A DNA stretch of 64,000 nt from Takakia lepidozioides (lineage: Eukaryota; Streptophyta; Takakiopsida; Takakiales; Takakiaceae), in contig CM060732.1 of NCBI GenBank assembly GCA_030704615.1, forward strand, positions 18,290,001 through 18,354,000, in the 5' to 3' direction. Within the stretch, counting starts at the first letter, position 1; each line of letters starts with the position of its first letter. The position numbers and the translations under genes are program-made. Below the pieces are notes generated by a model, which did not search any database, was not told the origin of the DNA, and worked only from the letters and a program-made list of their open reading frames with translations. Of the stretch, positions 12,001 to 21,866 are shown piece by piece.

Positions 12001-14010
12001 CTGTCACTCCTAAGCCTTACATTCTTGGGTCGAGTGCAGGTCTACTCAAACTGGAATGCCCCTGAGGCAGTGACATCTGCAGCCATCATTTACTGTCTGC
12101 GTTGTCTGGTATGCCAGCCTTCCTGGGGATGTATCTCTACACTCACTAAGAGTGGGATTCGGGATGAGATTCTCATTCGTGCCCACCCGTGACTACATAG
12201 GTTCAATCTTCAAACAAACCATCAAAGAAAGGAACAAGGATACCCCTTTTGAGACCAAGTAGTGCGGTCAATAAAAGTGAGGGGGAGAAATACTTCTTAC
12301 ATTGTTCAATGATGTCAGGTGGTTTTGGGGTTGGATGGAAACAGGTAGACGTGGACATACCCCTAAATCAGGGCTGCTTGGCACCAGTGTCTATCTATAT
12401 TCCAAAAGGTTCACTGCTGTCTCCCAGTGACAAAGCAGCTGTTGTGGGTGGCAACGTGCTTACTTCACAGCGTGTCACTGATGTTGTGTTGACTGCCTTT
12501 CAAGCGTGCGCTTGCTCCCAAGGGTATGAATCTGACTGTCATTAAACTGGTTGGTCTTGATGACCTTGTCGCGTTCTTGGGGGAGGTTTGGGCTTTATTT
12601 CCTGAAGACTCATTTTGTACAGGGGTGTATTCTGGCCAACAGGTCTGGTTTGGAATGTCTTATACTAGGGTGGGAGCTCTTTTGAAAGTGTCATCATGTA
12701 TGGAAAATTTAATTCTTGATGTTGTCACTATCAAATATTTCCAAACCTCTATCTGTAGGTGTATGAACAATCTGACGTTTGGAGATAAGACATTTGGGTA
12801 CTATGAGACAATTGGTGGGGGGAGTGGTGCGGGACCCACCTGGCATGGTGCCAGTGGTGTGCAATGCCACATGACCAACACCCGGATTACCGATCCTGAA
12901 ATCTTTGAGCAGCGCTACCCTGTGTGTTCCCTCTCCCATCCCATATGTAGAAGCATCTAGCATGGAATTTCCATATTCATAGAACGGTCTTGTACTAGGC
13001 AGCTCGTTTTCCTTCTGACAGATTGTAAATCTCTCGATTTTTTTATGTGGTTAATGATTACTTTTAGCTTCAAAACTGACTTATGTCTTTGTCCCCATCT
13101 GTTCTCCCCATCTGCTGTGTGTGTGTGGAGGAATTTGAAGGAAGTATGCCTCCTCCCCCCTCTTTTTGGCCTACCCTTCTTTCCTCACTCAGATCATTGA
13201 AATTGTGCATCCCAGTCTTATCAGCATTTTTCAACCAACCTGACCAACAGTACTTGATGAAATCAGGTTCTCCTACACAGTTTTGGGTTGCGAGAAAACA
13301 GTGGTGGTGCAGGCAAACATACAGGCGGAGATGGAATCATACGAGACATTGAGTTTCGCCGACCTGTCACTGTAAGTCCAGGCAGATTGGGTTTTCTCTT
13401 TCTTAACCTGTTTGTCTCTCTACTTCATGAAAGCAGTTTGACCTCAGTCATGCTGTTAATAGCTGAAAACAACTTTCCACAATTCAGCTTCCACATTGCA
13501 AGTAGATTGAGTTGTGTGTTTCATGGCCCTGGTGGTGCAGGTGAGCATTCTGTCAGAGCGCCGGGTTCATGCGCCACGAGGGCTGGCAGGAGGCAAAGAT
13601 GGTGCTCGAGGCCAAAACTTATTGTTGACGAAAGATGGGCGATATTTGTACTTGGGAGGTGTGCTGTACTGTCGTCTCACCTGCCTTGAATCTAGCATGA
13701 TTCCTTTCAAAGCTCATGAGGACTCGCCAGCGATCCGTGCATCTTGTGTTTGTGATAACTGACAGTCGTGCCCCACCTTCCGTACCAGTAATTGCAGTAT
13801 GATATCCGTAAAAATTAGATAGGTTTTGGCAGGTTCAGTTAGAGCCTTAAATAATGACTGGTGTGATGGCTTTACTCTCTTGGTCTATTTACTAATAAAG
13901 CCAGGGGCATGTATAATTTTGCAGGGAAAAATACTGTGCATGTGGAGGCAGGTGAAAGACTTCAAATTTTGACGCCTGGTGGTGGTGGATGGGGTTGCTC
14001 CACCACATGA
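53..14010 (+). CDS. OXP1: 5-oxoprolinase (ATP-hydrolysing), 5' end outside window
   Basis: Cytosolic enzyme that opens 5-oxoproline to glutamate with ATP, in glutathione turnover. Exons: 53-119, 327-394, about 668-716, 1026-1185, 1813-1887, 2852-3008, 3501-3589, 3891-3965, 4140-4241, 4440-4514, 5095-5229, 5709-5802, 6021-6100, 6401-6503, 6787-6965, 7256-7309, 7478-7563, 7984-8064, 8325-8415, 8578-8652, 8884-9099, 9394-9515, 9629-9719, 9938-10017, 10384-10465, 10745-10873, 11102-11182, 11598-11801, 12040-12108, 12345-12523, 12759-12921, 13267-13371, 13541-13658, 13925-14010 (TGA). Seen: hydantoinase-A landmarks ([48 protein letters not shown]) then hydantoinase-B landmarks ([54 protein letters not shown]); C-terminus LTPGGGGW. 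Nearly all junctions are GT-AG with matching phase. The conserved GF-x-DLL-x-IGN segment between exons 2 and 3 was not found, so exon 3's start is uncertain, and four residues are missing in exon 27. Identity is certain; function is probable. Confidence 0.95.
1939..2018. repeat. 40-bp tandem duplication
   Basis: Two adjacent 40-bp units (1939-1978 and 1979-2018) beginning GGATGTCTGGTTATGTGATA differ at one base. They lie in intron 5 of the 5-oxoprolinase gene, just upstream of a LINE-A relic. A recent local duplication with no evident function. Confidence 0.9.
2055..2700 (-). mobile_element. LINE-A relic, diverged and internally deleted
   Basis: The plus strand matches, with many substitutions and indels, the 3' untranslated tail, the zinc-knuckle region and part of the post-RT region of LINE-A as seen at 34199-35150. 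Shared landmarks include the block around the GAACAGCCACATT stretch and the tail containing CTGCTGTGTGTGATC. Coding sense is the minus strand, antisense to the host gene, in intron 5 of 5-oxoprolinase. It is the most diverged and presumably oldest copy in the window, and it carries a nested 38-bp insertion at its right end. Confidence 0.8.
2701..2738 (-). mobile_element. 38-bp LINE-A 3'-end micro-insertion
   Basis: This 38-bp block equals the last 38 nt of LINE-A in antisense (starts TTGTACTCATAAGACG, ends CCTTGTGGC). It is flanked by a perfect 15-bp duplication, GGAGTTACCTTGAGA, at 2686-2700 and 2739-2753, so it is a genuine insertion. It is nested at the edge of the older LINE-A relic and runs directly into a GA microsatellite. 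Confidence 0.9.
2751..2773. repeat. (GA)n microsatellite
   Basis: An uninterrupted GA tract overlapping the right target-site duplication of the neighbouring micro-insertion. It is one of several GA/TC tracts touching LINE-A insertions. Confidence 0.95.
4871..4895 (+). repeat. (AGGGG)5 microsatellite
   Basis: Five copies of AGGGG in intron 10 of 5-oxoprolinase. Runs of four guanines separated by one base are a textbook G-quadruplex-prone arrangement on the coding strand. Confidence 0.9.
6534..6571 (+). mobile_element. 38-bp LINE-A 3'-end micro-insertion
   Basis: It consists only of the LINE-A terminal 38 nt (starts GCCACAAGGCTACGG, ends ATGAGTACAT). It is flanked by a perfect 17-bp duplication, TCTGTATAGGGTTGTTG, at 6517-6533 and 6572-6588. 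It lies about 30 bp downstream of the splice donor of 5-oxoprolinase exon 14. It has the same length and 5' cut point as the copy at 2701-2738, but the opposite orientation and an unrelated target. Confidence 0.93.
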
Positions 14011-14852
14011 AACGGGTATTTTTTCCAATTCCATGGAATGGGTGACAGTTCGGTGCAAATGCAGAAGTCAGGCTAGTACAGAGGAGCTCGCATCACTCCC
14101 ATGTGATTGACCATAAGCTTTTACTTCTCACTGTTCCAGTGCCCCTGGTGGGCACGGAGGAGACATTGGCTTCCTTCCTCTAGGGAATGAGCCTCTGGCA
14201 TGAACAAGGACAGTTGCTAAATTTCAGTGTCAGTAAGATTGAAGCAGTTCATTTTCTTCTACATCATCGCAGCTCATGAACTTCTTTGATTCTTAGGTGT
14301 TGATTTTTTGATGAAGAAATGTTATATTCACAAACCTGTGGGCTCCCTACATAAACACAGTTGTTCTTACTAGTATGGTTGCTCAATTTGGTTTTCAGCA
14401 CAAATGAGGGAGAGGAGGGTGTCAGAGGTAGTAAGGGCTTTGACACACCAAGCCAATTTCTAGTGCTCCGCCATGATGGAAGTGAATTTCTCACTTCCAG
14501 GTTAAAAACCACCCACCTCCCTGTTATGAAGCTTCAGCACTAGGGTTTTGGAACACTAGGGTTTATTCTGAGAGGACTGATTTATCCTCAAATTTCAGCA
14601 TCACTTTGCCGAGTTTTAGCCCGAATACTTCATTTGTTTGTGTTATGAAACAATCATTCGATTTGCACCATCACGAGGCCCGTGGCATTAGAATGATTTA
14701 CAAGATTAAGATTACAGATGTTAAGTGAATTCTGAAAATTTGGAATACCTTGGTTTGCATTGACCACAAGTGTACAGTAAAGAATAATGCATGTCATTTC
14801 ACTTGAAAATCATTGTATCATTGTGGACATCGCTTTTCTTAAATGCTATAGA
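14011..14852. other. 3' flank of 5-oxoprolinase, no feature seen
   Basis: Downstream of the TGA at 14008-14010. I see no coding exon, RNA gene or repeat up to the LINE-A fragment. It presumably holds the 3' UTR and the convergent intergenic space with the kinase gene. Confidence 0.5.
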
Positions 14853-15121
14853 TTGTACTCATAAGACGTTGTTTGCCATAGCCTTGTGGCCATTGACCCC
14901 GCGCCCAGTTTGAGCGGGAACAAAAGGGACAGAACCTACCTCTGTCAGGGGCTGACGTTGGTAGTAAGACTTACCTTCATATAAAGAATTAATCCGGGTT
15001 TTCCAGATATCCTCTAGAAATCCCTTCACACAAGCATCAATCTGCTGTGTGTGATTTGCCCAAAAACTAGGCCTCAGGAGGGCCTGGGCTTTTGGCTCAG
15101 CCTCGAGACTTTCAAAGTTGG
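14853..15121 (-). mobile_element. LINE-A 5'-truncated copy, 269 bp
   Basis: Antisense copy of the LINE-A 3' UTR and last codons, highly similar to 34199-34468. It is flanked by a perfect 15-bp duplication, CTTAAATGCTATAGA, at 14838-14852 and 15122-15136. It lies between the convergent 5-oxoprolinase and kinase genes. Confidence 0.93.
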
Positions 15122-15301
15122 CTTAAATGCTATAGAGAAGAATTTTGTGGTGAAATTCTCTCTAGGTTTGACGGGGCACAAGCATCATCCTTCTCAGTTG
15201 CTGAGAGGGCTCAACCACCCTGCATAGCTTGGATATCTTGAAATAGATACAGCAACTACGTTGACCCCTTATGATGGCATAAGAGCGTCTTGACTTCAAT
15301 C

Positions 15302-18300
15302 TTAAAACCCTGCCCAACCAGCTGGTTGTGCTCGTTTTTCGAGCCGTGCACAGCCCTGCAGTTTGGAAGACTTGCTGCTGGCTGTTGTACTACTACCAAG
15401 AGAAGTGTTTGTTTCTTGGAAAGCCCTCCCAATTGAAGAGACCTGACTGGGGGCAAAGCTCCACTTGTCCTCTCCACTAAGGCTAGCAGCCCTGGAGTGC
15501 TGTTGGCTTCCACGTTGCTCATCTCCAGGTGCCAAAGCAAATGAGTAGGTGGCATTGCTAGAAGGGGTTTGGTTTTGCAGATTTCCTCTACCTTGTCTCG
15601 GAGAATCTCCGAATGCTTGCCATGGATTGGCCAGCACCTGCTGACTACGACTGATGCTATTTGGAGATGGACCTTCCCTTGGCTGTAACATCAAACAGAG
15701 CTGCAGCATTAGTGTGCCTGCACCACAAAGTCAATCTGGCTGATGTAAGCCTATGCACCTAGCTAAGTCTTTCGACCAACAACAACCTTAGCTAAGAAAG
15801 TCGTCTACGTCAGTACAGGGTAAAGACTCCATACAGACATTAAAACATATTGTTGTCAATCCAAAGGTGAAACCTATGGCACAACATAGAGAGTGCAGGC
15901 TTAACAGCAATATATTGTCAATCACAGAAGGACGAACAGAAAATGCAGTTGATACCTTGCACATTGGAATGAGAACACTCATGACGAAGAGGTACCACCC
16001 TGATAGGTCGTGTATGAAGAACATAGACTCAAAACAGGAGATTTTAAGAATCCTTTTTTATTTACTGGGTATATTTAACATACTTGATGATTTCTTCTTT
16101 TTTAAGTCTTACTATCTCTGCCTAGACTTGGAAGGGTTTCAAGATGGAAAACCAAATTTCCTCTTTGAATCATATCTGCAGTGGAAGGAAGACGGCTGAA
16201 ACAGAACAGTGCCAGCCAGATGAATGAGGCCAATCAGAGAACATCAATTAAAAATTTGCGTGGTTGAGAGTACATGCCTGTTCCGAAGCCTGTCCACCCC
16301 CTCGTGATCTTTGCTGCTCCTGGACCTTGCGTGGTGGAGGTTGTGGCGAAGATACCCTTGCTGAGGGTAATCTATGCAAAGTGCTTTGATTATTACCCGA
16401 AACAACAGATTTTAGCTCTTGAATTTCTTGCCTCTGAGAACGGCAAATGGCTGCCAGCTTTTCATACTTGGCTGTCATTTCTGCTTTCTCTGACAGAGCC
16501 TGCTTCAAATCCAGCTTCAACCTGTTTATCTCATCGTGAAGCTGCTTGTTCTTCCCCAACTGGTCAGTGTGATGAGACTGATCAAACTCAGCAGCAAAGG
16601 CATTGAAAGCTGGGTCATTTGATGGCTTTGCAAGGTCTGGAGCTGCAGGCTTGTGTGAAGATCCCATTCCATGAGATAACCGAGATGGGCCTCCCACAAC
16701 TTGTGACGAGTGAGCAGAACCTTCAGCAGGATGGGCTGTACAAGAAGGCACTGCAGAATGGGGTGGATGAGAAGCTACAGCAGGGTTAGGGGCTTGTGAA
16801 GAAGCTCCTGCAGCCGTCCCTGATTCATCATCATTTTTCCATTCATAGTTATGTCGCATCTCATACCCCTGCATGTCAGGATCAACACGGCCCCGACCCC
16901 CGGCATACCTTTCTTGTCAAGCCTGCCACACCACTCACTTTCAGGAAGGAACTCCGTTCCTTTAGAGGACTGATGTTGGTCTGTCTGGAGAGGGAAGGTG
17001 GACTCCTAGGCCTAGGCGGTGGCATAGTCTTGATCCCATCACCCTTTTCGCATGTAGAAGATTTTGCCACTGCTTGTGCAGCAGCATGCGGTCTTGACCA
17101 AAAAGCACCCACTGCAGGACTGCTGCTCCCTGTCCCATTTTGTGCTGGATGATGCTCGGTCTCTTTTGGAGGCATCGGGGTTGCTCTTGTGGGCACTACT
17201 ACTGGAGCCTTGGAAGTCCCAGGAGTACTGTCTGATGTACCATATACACAAGAGCCAATGGCAGTAAATGACTTAGCTTCAAAGCAATTTTGTGCATGAG
17301 GAACCTTGGGGCAGCAGCAGAGATGTAAAAATTCAGGGCCTTCGCAGCCAGAAAAGTGGAGTTTGACCTCTACTGGATTGATTTTCATGCCTCTCATCCA
17401 TGCATGGGGGAAACAAGCAATCAGCCTTGCATGTACTGCTGGACAAATGGAAGTGGTTTTCGATGTTGAGGCGTACCTGGATATGCTTTGCGAAGATCAG
17501 AGGGGAGTGCCTCATTCACACGCTGCCAGACCTGCATCCCATTCTCACACAATGAGTTTGAAAGACTGGAAAGGAAGAAACCTCCATGCAGAATTGTGCA
17601 TATACTTCTGCACACTGGCATGCACATATCCTGCTGCGACGGCACTAAATAGATGAGGCAGATGAGGGGGGCCAAATCGAGTAAAGCCCTTGCCTGCGTA
17701 ACATCTGGCCTCGCCCATGGACTTGCAGGCATGCCTCTGATCAAATCAGTAACTGGAGCACTATATCTTGGCACATCAGGTATTCGGTAGTTGCCATTCA
17801 GTATTTGCAATTTTGACTCACCATCGAACGCTGACTTCAGGTAAGCGATTCTATACAAAAGACATCCAAGTGCCTGCAATACCACAGATAACATTTCGGG
17901 TCAACAGAAACAAGTCGGGAAAAAGAGCTTCCCAGGACTGAGCAATAAACAGCTACATCCTGAGCATATCTATCGCCAAAACATCCACAAGAAGATTGAA
18001 GAATACGAGGGATACATACCCAAACGTCAACTTTCTCACTAATAAGCTCCCTTTGATAGAGATCCCACATCTGCAAAGCTCCGATCAGGCAGTAAGAATC
18101 AAAAAGTTCTGCCCAGGAAAAGAGTCACTCAGTACTATGTGGAAAAGTTCTCATGTCACATGTTTACAGACAAATTGTATCCAGAAGCTTACCTGTTGAT
18201 ATAGCATGGCTTGAGCTTCTCTGACATCTGATTACTCAAAACTGCACCCAAGGTTTTGTTGGCAGAATCGTCCACTCTGCATCACTCACTGAGGCAACCC

Positions 18301-19373
18301 GCTCCTCTTGTGATGCATGTGATGCATGACTGAGGTGTGCAATAGTGGTGATGATATCTACACAACCCTTGAATAGAACTTCACAACTGTAAGAACTAAA
18401 TTGGTAATACACTACTTGGCAGTACAAATTGATGTAAAACAATTAAAACTGAATGCCAACCAAGAAGGAAAATCATTCAGTTGAATTGGTGTAAGGAATT
18501 ACCTCTGGTGCCCGATAAGCTGGAGTGGTGTACTTTCTGATATTATCTTCCTCCAACCCCATTTCATCAGGCTTCTCGAATCGCTTATGATTTGGTGAAG
18601 TGCTCCCAAAGTCGCACAACTTCCATAAACCATCCACACCCAATAGCACATTCTCTGCTTTCAAATCCCTGCACAGATCATAAGATATCAAATTAAACCA
18701 TCCTCTCTGCTAACTTAATCGTCAATTACAGCTATTCAACTTCAGAAAACTCTTCGTAGCTGGCGGTGTTCAGCAAACAACTGAATTGAAAGGGAAGATT
18801 GGTCATGGATTTGTCTGACGATTTTTCTGCAAGACATCACCCGCACTGATCCATTGCCACCAACCCAACAGAGAAGCAACAATGCAGAACAGCGAAAAGG
18901 TGAGTCGTCGACCTGTGAGCTATTGGAGGCGATTGACAATGCATAGCATACACAGCATTACAAATTTCCCGGAACATGAGAAGCAACTGTTTCTCCTCGA
19001 GGAAGTCAACCCCTCTGTCGTCCAGCACACTTACAAGCATCTTGTCACAGAAATCCATGACGAGGAAGCATTCTTTGGTCCGTCCCATATCATAAACGAC
19101 CTGGGCATGCAGCGTCACGATGTTTGGATGGCCTCGCAACACCTTCATCACTGCAACTTCCTTTTTCACCAGATCTACGGACTCCATATCATCACATATA
19201 ATGTGCTTCAATGCATAGTTTCTCCCTGATTGTGCATCTCTGGCAAGATACACACAGGAGAATCCACCCTGAGCTATAATGCTTCGCACTTGCAGCTTCA
19301 GGGATCCGACGTCCACCGACTTCCCCTCCAGGGTCCCCTGCTCTTTGGCAATAAACTGCTTGAGGCGCCACAT
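15302..19373 (-). CDS. AAK1/NAK-family Ser/Thr protein kinase
   Basis: Exons in gene order: 19373-18913, 18668-18503, 18070-18020, 17873-17694, 17531-17477, 17231-16939, 16868 to about 16356, 15682-15302. The sum is 2100 nt, 699 residues plus stop. The kinase domain occupies roughly residues 25-300: glycine loop AQGGFSCVYLA, VAIK-type lysine in YALKHI, catalytic loop HRDLKAENVL, DFG as LCDFGS, and YRAPE before MWDLY. A Pro/Ser-rich linker follows, then a coiled coil (KNKQLHDEINRLKLDLKQAL...), then a basic Ser-rich tail ending QPAGWAGF, which I recall as shared by plant homologues. AAK1/GAK/NAK kinases phosphorylate clathrin-adaptor subunits; that role is inferred here. ATG chosen at 19373 because MWRLKQF matches plant starts. 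Intron 4 has a GC donor (CAG|GCAAGG). The exon 7 end is the least certain limit. Head-to-head with the cyclophilin. Confidence 0.9.
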
Positions 19374-19881
19374 AACGCCTCCCCCTCTCCAACCCAATAC
19401 AATTCTCCCTTTACAAACTAAGCCCGAAACCTCCAGATCTTGCCAAACTCGTCAATGCCGCTGGCATTGGGAAGAATTAGCTCATCAGGCGACCCGGATC
19501 AGCGCCTCTCAGCTCCCCCACTGCTCCTTCCCTCCTCATACCCCCTACTGAGAACACAGCCCACATGTCCAGCCCAAGACATGTCGCAGAATTGGTCGCT
19601 GGGAGAGTGTGGGTGCCTGCCTGCAGCATTGATGCACAGCCCACGACGCTGACCCACAACCCACAACGCAATTCCGCTGTCGATGCGAAGATTCGACGGT
19701 GGATTGGGCGGGTTGAGCCCAGAGCCGTCGATGCAGACATCGTACGGCGAGTCGCGTAGGCTGTGGGCGCGCCAAGTGTTGCAAAGCCACAACAAGGGAG
19801 CACTGGAATGCGTGCAGGGGATGGAAAAATAACTTTATGCGAGAGATTTGGTTTGAGGATCGCACATAAAGGCGCCCACAG
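19374..19881. promoter_or_regulatory. 508-bp shared upstream region, kinase and cyclophilin
   Basis: The start codons of the kinase (minus) and the cyclophilin (plus) are 508 bp apart and diverge, so both 5' UTRs and promoters must fit here. I see no convincing TATA box in either direction, and the region is locally CG-rich, as expected for a broad bidirectional promoter. Inference from gene layout only. Confidence 0.5.
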
Positions 19882-21405
19882 ATGTCTGTGACGATGTCTT
19901 GTACGCACGGATCGCTGGACATTGTGCTCTTTACCAAGGATGCTCCCAGGTCAGCCGTTAGGTAGATAGGTCTTGTACGGCAGCAGATGTTATTCTCAGG
20001 GCTTCACAGGTCTCCAAATTCGCAGGTATGAGTGAAAGGTGGTTGTTGCAGGATGGGGTTCAGGGGATGTCAGGATTAGAGGAAGTATTGAATGGAGGGG
20101 AAGAGCCTTGCCTGTGGAGCTAATTTGATTCGGTGTTTATACTGAGGATAGGGAAACCCTCGTGACAAAGCTTGAGATGACTGTTTTGGGGGTTGTCGTG
20201 ATGAATTATGTAGGTCGATTGTGAGTCCAACCTTTCCAGCCTCCTTCCCAATTCCTGAGCGACAGCGCCAGACAGCAAATTGGTTGTCAGGTAATAGTGC
20301 GTAAAGAGCGCAGATTTCAGATACTTGTTGTCCGTGATTTGCAGCGTGTGATGAAGGTGTATATGTGCTTTTATTATTCTCCAGGACATGCAGGAACTTC
20401 CTGGAATTGTGCAAGGCAGGCTACTATGATGGGATCACTTTCCATGTATGCCACCTTTCTCTCACAATGGCACTCACTGTAACGGCGCTCTGTGCCTAGT
20501 CCTTCCCCAGTACATTCTCCCAACTACATGCCCTGTTTAAGGCTTTTCCTGGGGTAGAATCACCGGGAAGATATCAGAAAGGATACAGTAGGGTTGCAGG
20601 AGTGGAATTTCCTAGAAGGAGACCACCCAGCCTCTCCCTGTGCCAACTATTCTTCCTTCAGAACTAGTTCAGAAATATCTTTTTGGCATTTTTGTTATCT
20701 CACATTGGAGATACTGAAAGTTTCCTTGGTGTGAAGCAGAAGATTGTTACAACCTTCATGTGTCAGACTGGTGATCCTTCAGGTAGGATTCTCAGTGATT
20801 GCTTAACTTGAACTATCTCTTTTGTGTGCTACAGTAGTGGACTCAAGCAAATATTAACAATATCAACTCATAAGCAATGCTATGTAGAACTGCAAAAGTT
20901 GTCCAGTTCTATGGGATGTTCTTCGGCATGTTTTGATTGACTGGATGAGAGGAAATGCATCAACTGGAGGTGAACACAGCCAAATGAATCTCCCCTATAG
21001 AAAGCTCTCAGCAAGACAAGACTCTTGCAGGATCTGGCAGGGGTGGCGAATCAATCTATGGCTACAAATTTGAAGACGAAATGAGTGCAAAACACAGCCA
21101 TGATAGGAAGGGGATTGTGTCTATGGCCAATTTTGGACGGAATACTAACACTTCCCAGTTCTTCATCATTTTTAAACCTGTAAGTGAGACAGACTCTAAC
21201 TGCAGCTCTACTGTCTTGATTCTGTCCCACCCCACACAGCAGAATGAAGTACTAACCTGCGGGCAGTGGGGTCGTGCAGAGCCCTCATTTGGATGGCAAG
21301 CACACAGTCTTTGGACAAGTGAAGGAGCATTCTCTGTGGGTGCTCGACAAAATGCAGTATGTCAAGGCCAAAGGCAACAAACCTGTTATTCCTGTGAAAT
21401 TGTAA
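19882..21405 (+). CDS. small single-domain cyclophilin (peptidyl-prolyl isomerase)
   Basis: Exons 19882-19949, 20385-20445, 20740-20782, 21031-21179 and 21280-21405 sum to 447 nt, 148 residues plus stop, the size of PPIL1/PPIL3-like cyclophilins. Landmarks: N-terminal beta strand [20 protein letters not shown], then [65 protein letters not shown], and ending VIPVKL. The phases of all five exons agree. Cyclophilins catalyse proline cis-trans isomerisation; small nuclear ones often sit in spliceosomes. Odd point: the usual catalytic FHR motif reads FHK across the exon 2/3 junction, so the active-site arginine is lysine, and the usual tryptophan position is histidine. Activity may be weak. Family placement within cyclophilins is not settled. 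Confidence 0.88.
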
Positions 21406-21866
21406 CTTCTCTCTTTCCAGATTCAACCACCAATTTGGAATATATATCGGTAGAAGCCCCGGAAGAGGCAATTATACGTGAGAGTGATTGTTGTGATGTA
21501 AGGGAATCAACAGGCCAGGCCAGGCCTCTACAGGCTTTTGTGCTACCTTTCTCTGAACTACAATCCATTAGAGCGAAGGGAACATAGAAAGTATCTTGAG
21601 AGCAACAATGTTCTACATGGTCTACTGAACAGTCGAGCAATTTTGCAAGCCGCTCATGCACAGCACATCTCGTTTCCTGTCCTCATTTGCTGCCCTCATT
21701 TTCAGGGGGAAAATGGTGTGTCAGCCAGCTCCCATCCAAGCAATTGCAATATCTAACCATGTTTTCCTTTGAGATTTCAAAAATCGCAGAAAGGAGGCTG
21801 GTTACTGAAATGAAACATTTGAGTTGACATGCGTGCCCATTTTTGCTGCCATGGAGACTGACATAC

